Shown piece by piece: positions 63,730 to 64,000 of a DNA stretch of 64,000 bases. The position numbers and the translations under genes were made by a program. The notes below the pieces were generated by a model. That model ran no database searches. It was not told the DNA's origin and saw only the letters and a program-made list of their open reading frames with translations. Positions within the stretch are counted from its first letter, which is position 1. The number at the start of each line of letters is the position of its first letter. Origin of the DNA: Doryteuthis pealeii. Taxonomy: Eukaryota; Mollusca; Cephalopoda; Myopsida; Loliginidae. The DNA lies in contig CM042150.1 in assembly GCA_023376005.1 (NCBI GenBank), positions 72,221,349 to 72,285,348 of the forward strand. Direction: 5' to 3'.

Positions 63730-64000
63730 TCAACTGAAATAGTCCAAGGGAGATAACTCATAATCAACATTGCAGCCCTTTTTTTTAAAAAGTTGGGATG
63801 TATCAAGTACCTCTAGCAATTTTTGCATAGAAGCTCCTCTTTTGGTCAAGGGATCTGCCAGTTGTAGTTTCCCATCTACCCAAAATACCTCAATTTCCCC
63901 TTCAGATACCATTTCCCTCAATCTTGACATGTCCACTCTCAATCTCCTATCACTAACAATATTTGTAGTGCCTAAAGCACTAGGTAGAGATGCATTGTCT
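63730..64000 (-). pseudogene. Ty1/copia RNase H C-terminal fragment, cut by window edge
   Basis: The minus-strand open reading from the edge: SDRRLRVDMSRLREMVSEGE then VFWVDGKLQLADPLTKRGAS, ending YELSPLDYFS. 'SDRRLR.D...LR.....G....VW..G..QLAD.LTKRGA' is the end of copia-type pol in animals. It is intact over 90 codons, unlike the other relics here. The remainder lies beyond the window. In PAN2 intron 13. Confidence 0.88.

Overview
This is animal nuclear DNA: AT-rich, with long GT-AG introns and a dense load of decayed transposons. No bacterial or organellar features are present. The only host gene recognised is the 5' half of PAN2, the catalytic subunit of the PAN2-PAN3 poly(A) nuclease complex, on the + strand. 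Thirteen coding exons (18745-63002) encode about 610 residues: a WD40 propeller, the PAN3-binding linker and the start of the inactive ubiquitin-hydrolase-like domain. The exonuclease half lies beyond the right edge. The tRNA-derived SINEs, Ty3/gypsy lineages, Helitron and long TA tracts resemble mollusc genomes, perhaps a cephalopod, but that placement is inference.

Layout. 1-18.7 kb lies upstream of the first coding exon. It holds LTR-retroelement debris: LTR-like blocks near 0.4-1.1, 2.5-3.2 and 5.7-6.4 kb, a minus-strand integrase at 4.56-5.67 kb, and a plus-strand integrase at 6.66-8.62 kb broken by later insertions. It also holds a SINE with target-site duplications, a LINE reverse-transcriptase fragment at 10.3-11.1 kb, a 927-bp TIR element with 8-bp TSDs, and copies of an unclassified repeat family (R1). 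18.7-27.5 kb is exon 1 and intron 1, which holds an integrase fragment, a Helitron Rep fragment and a Ty3/gypsy element with matched 151-bp LTRs and 5-bp TSDs. That element is interrupted by a roughly 1-kb insertion and by a 1.6-kb hAT-like element. 27.5-38.1 kb holds exons 2-4, an RTE LINE fragment, inverted R1 copies, a minus-strand LTR-retroelement relic and a 2-kb TA-rich array ending at the exon 4 acceptor. 38.1-49.2 kb holds exons 4-6, an old pol relic carrying a miniature LTR element that itself carries a SINE, a 40-bp minisatellite, a Tc1-like relic, a MITE and a second SINE family. 49.2-64 kb holds exons 6-13, with mariner, RTE, SINE, TIR-element and Ty1/copia fragments in the introns.

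The exons join in frame at every junction. The exception is exon 7, where one base appears to be missing, giving a premature stop; this may be an assembly error or a real lesion. A 27-nt in-frame candidate microexon lies in intron 10. No unknown multi-gene system was found; the novelty lies in the repeats and in the PAN2 exon anomalies.
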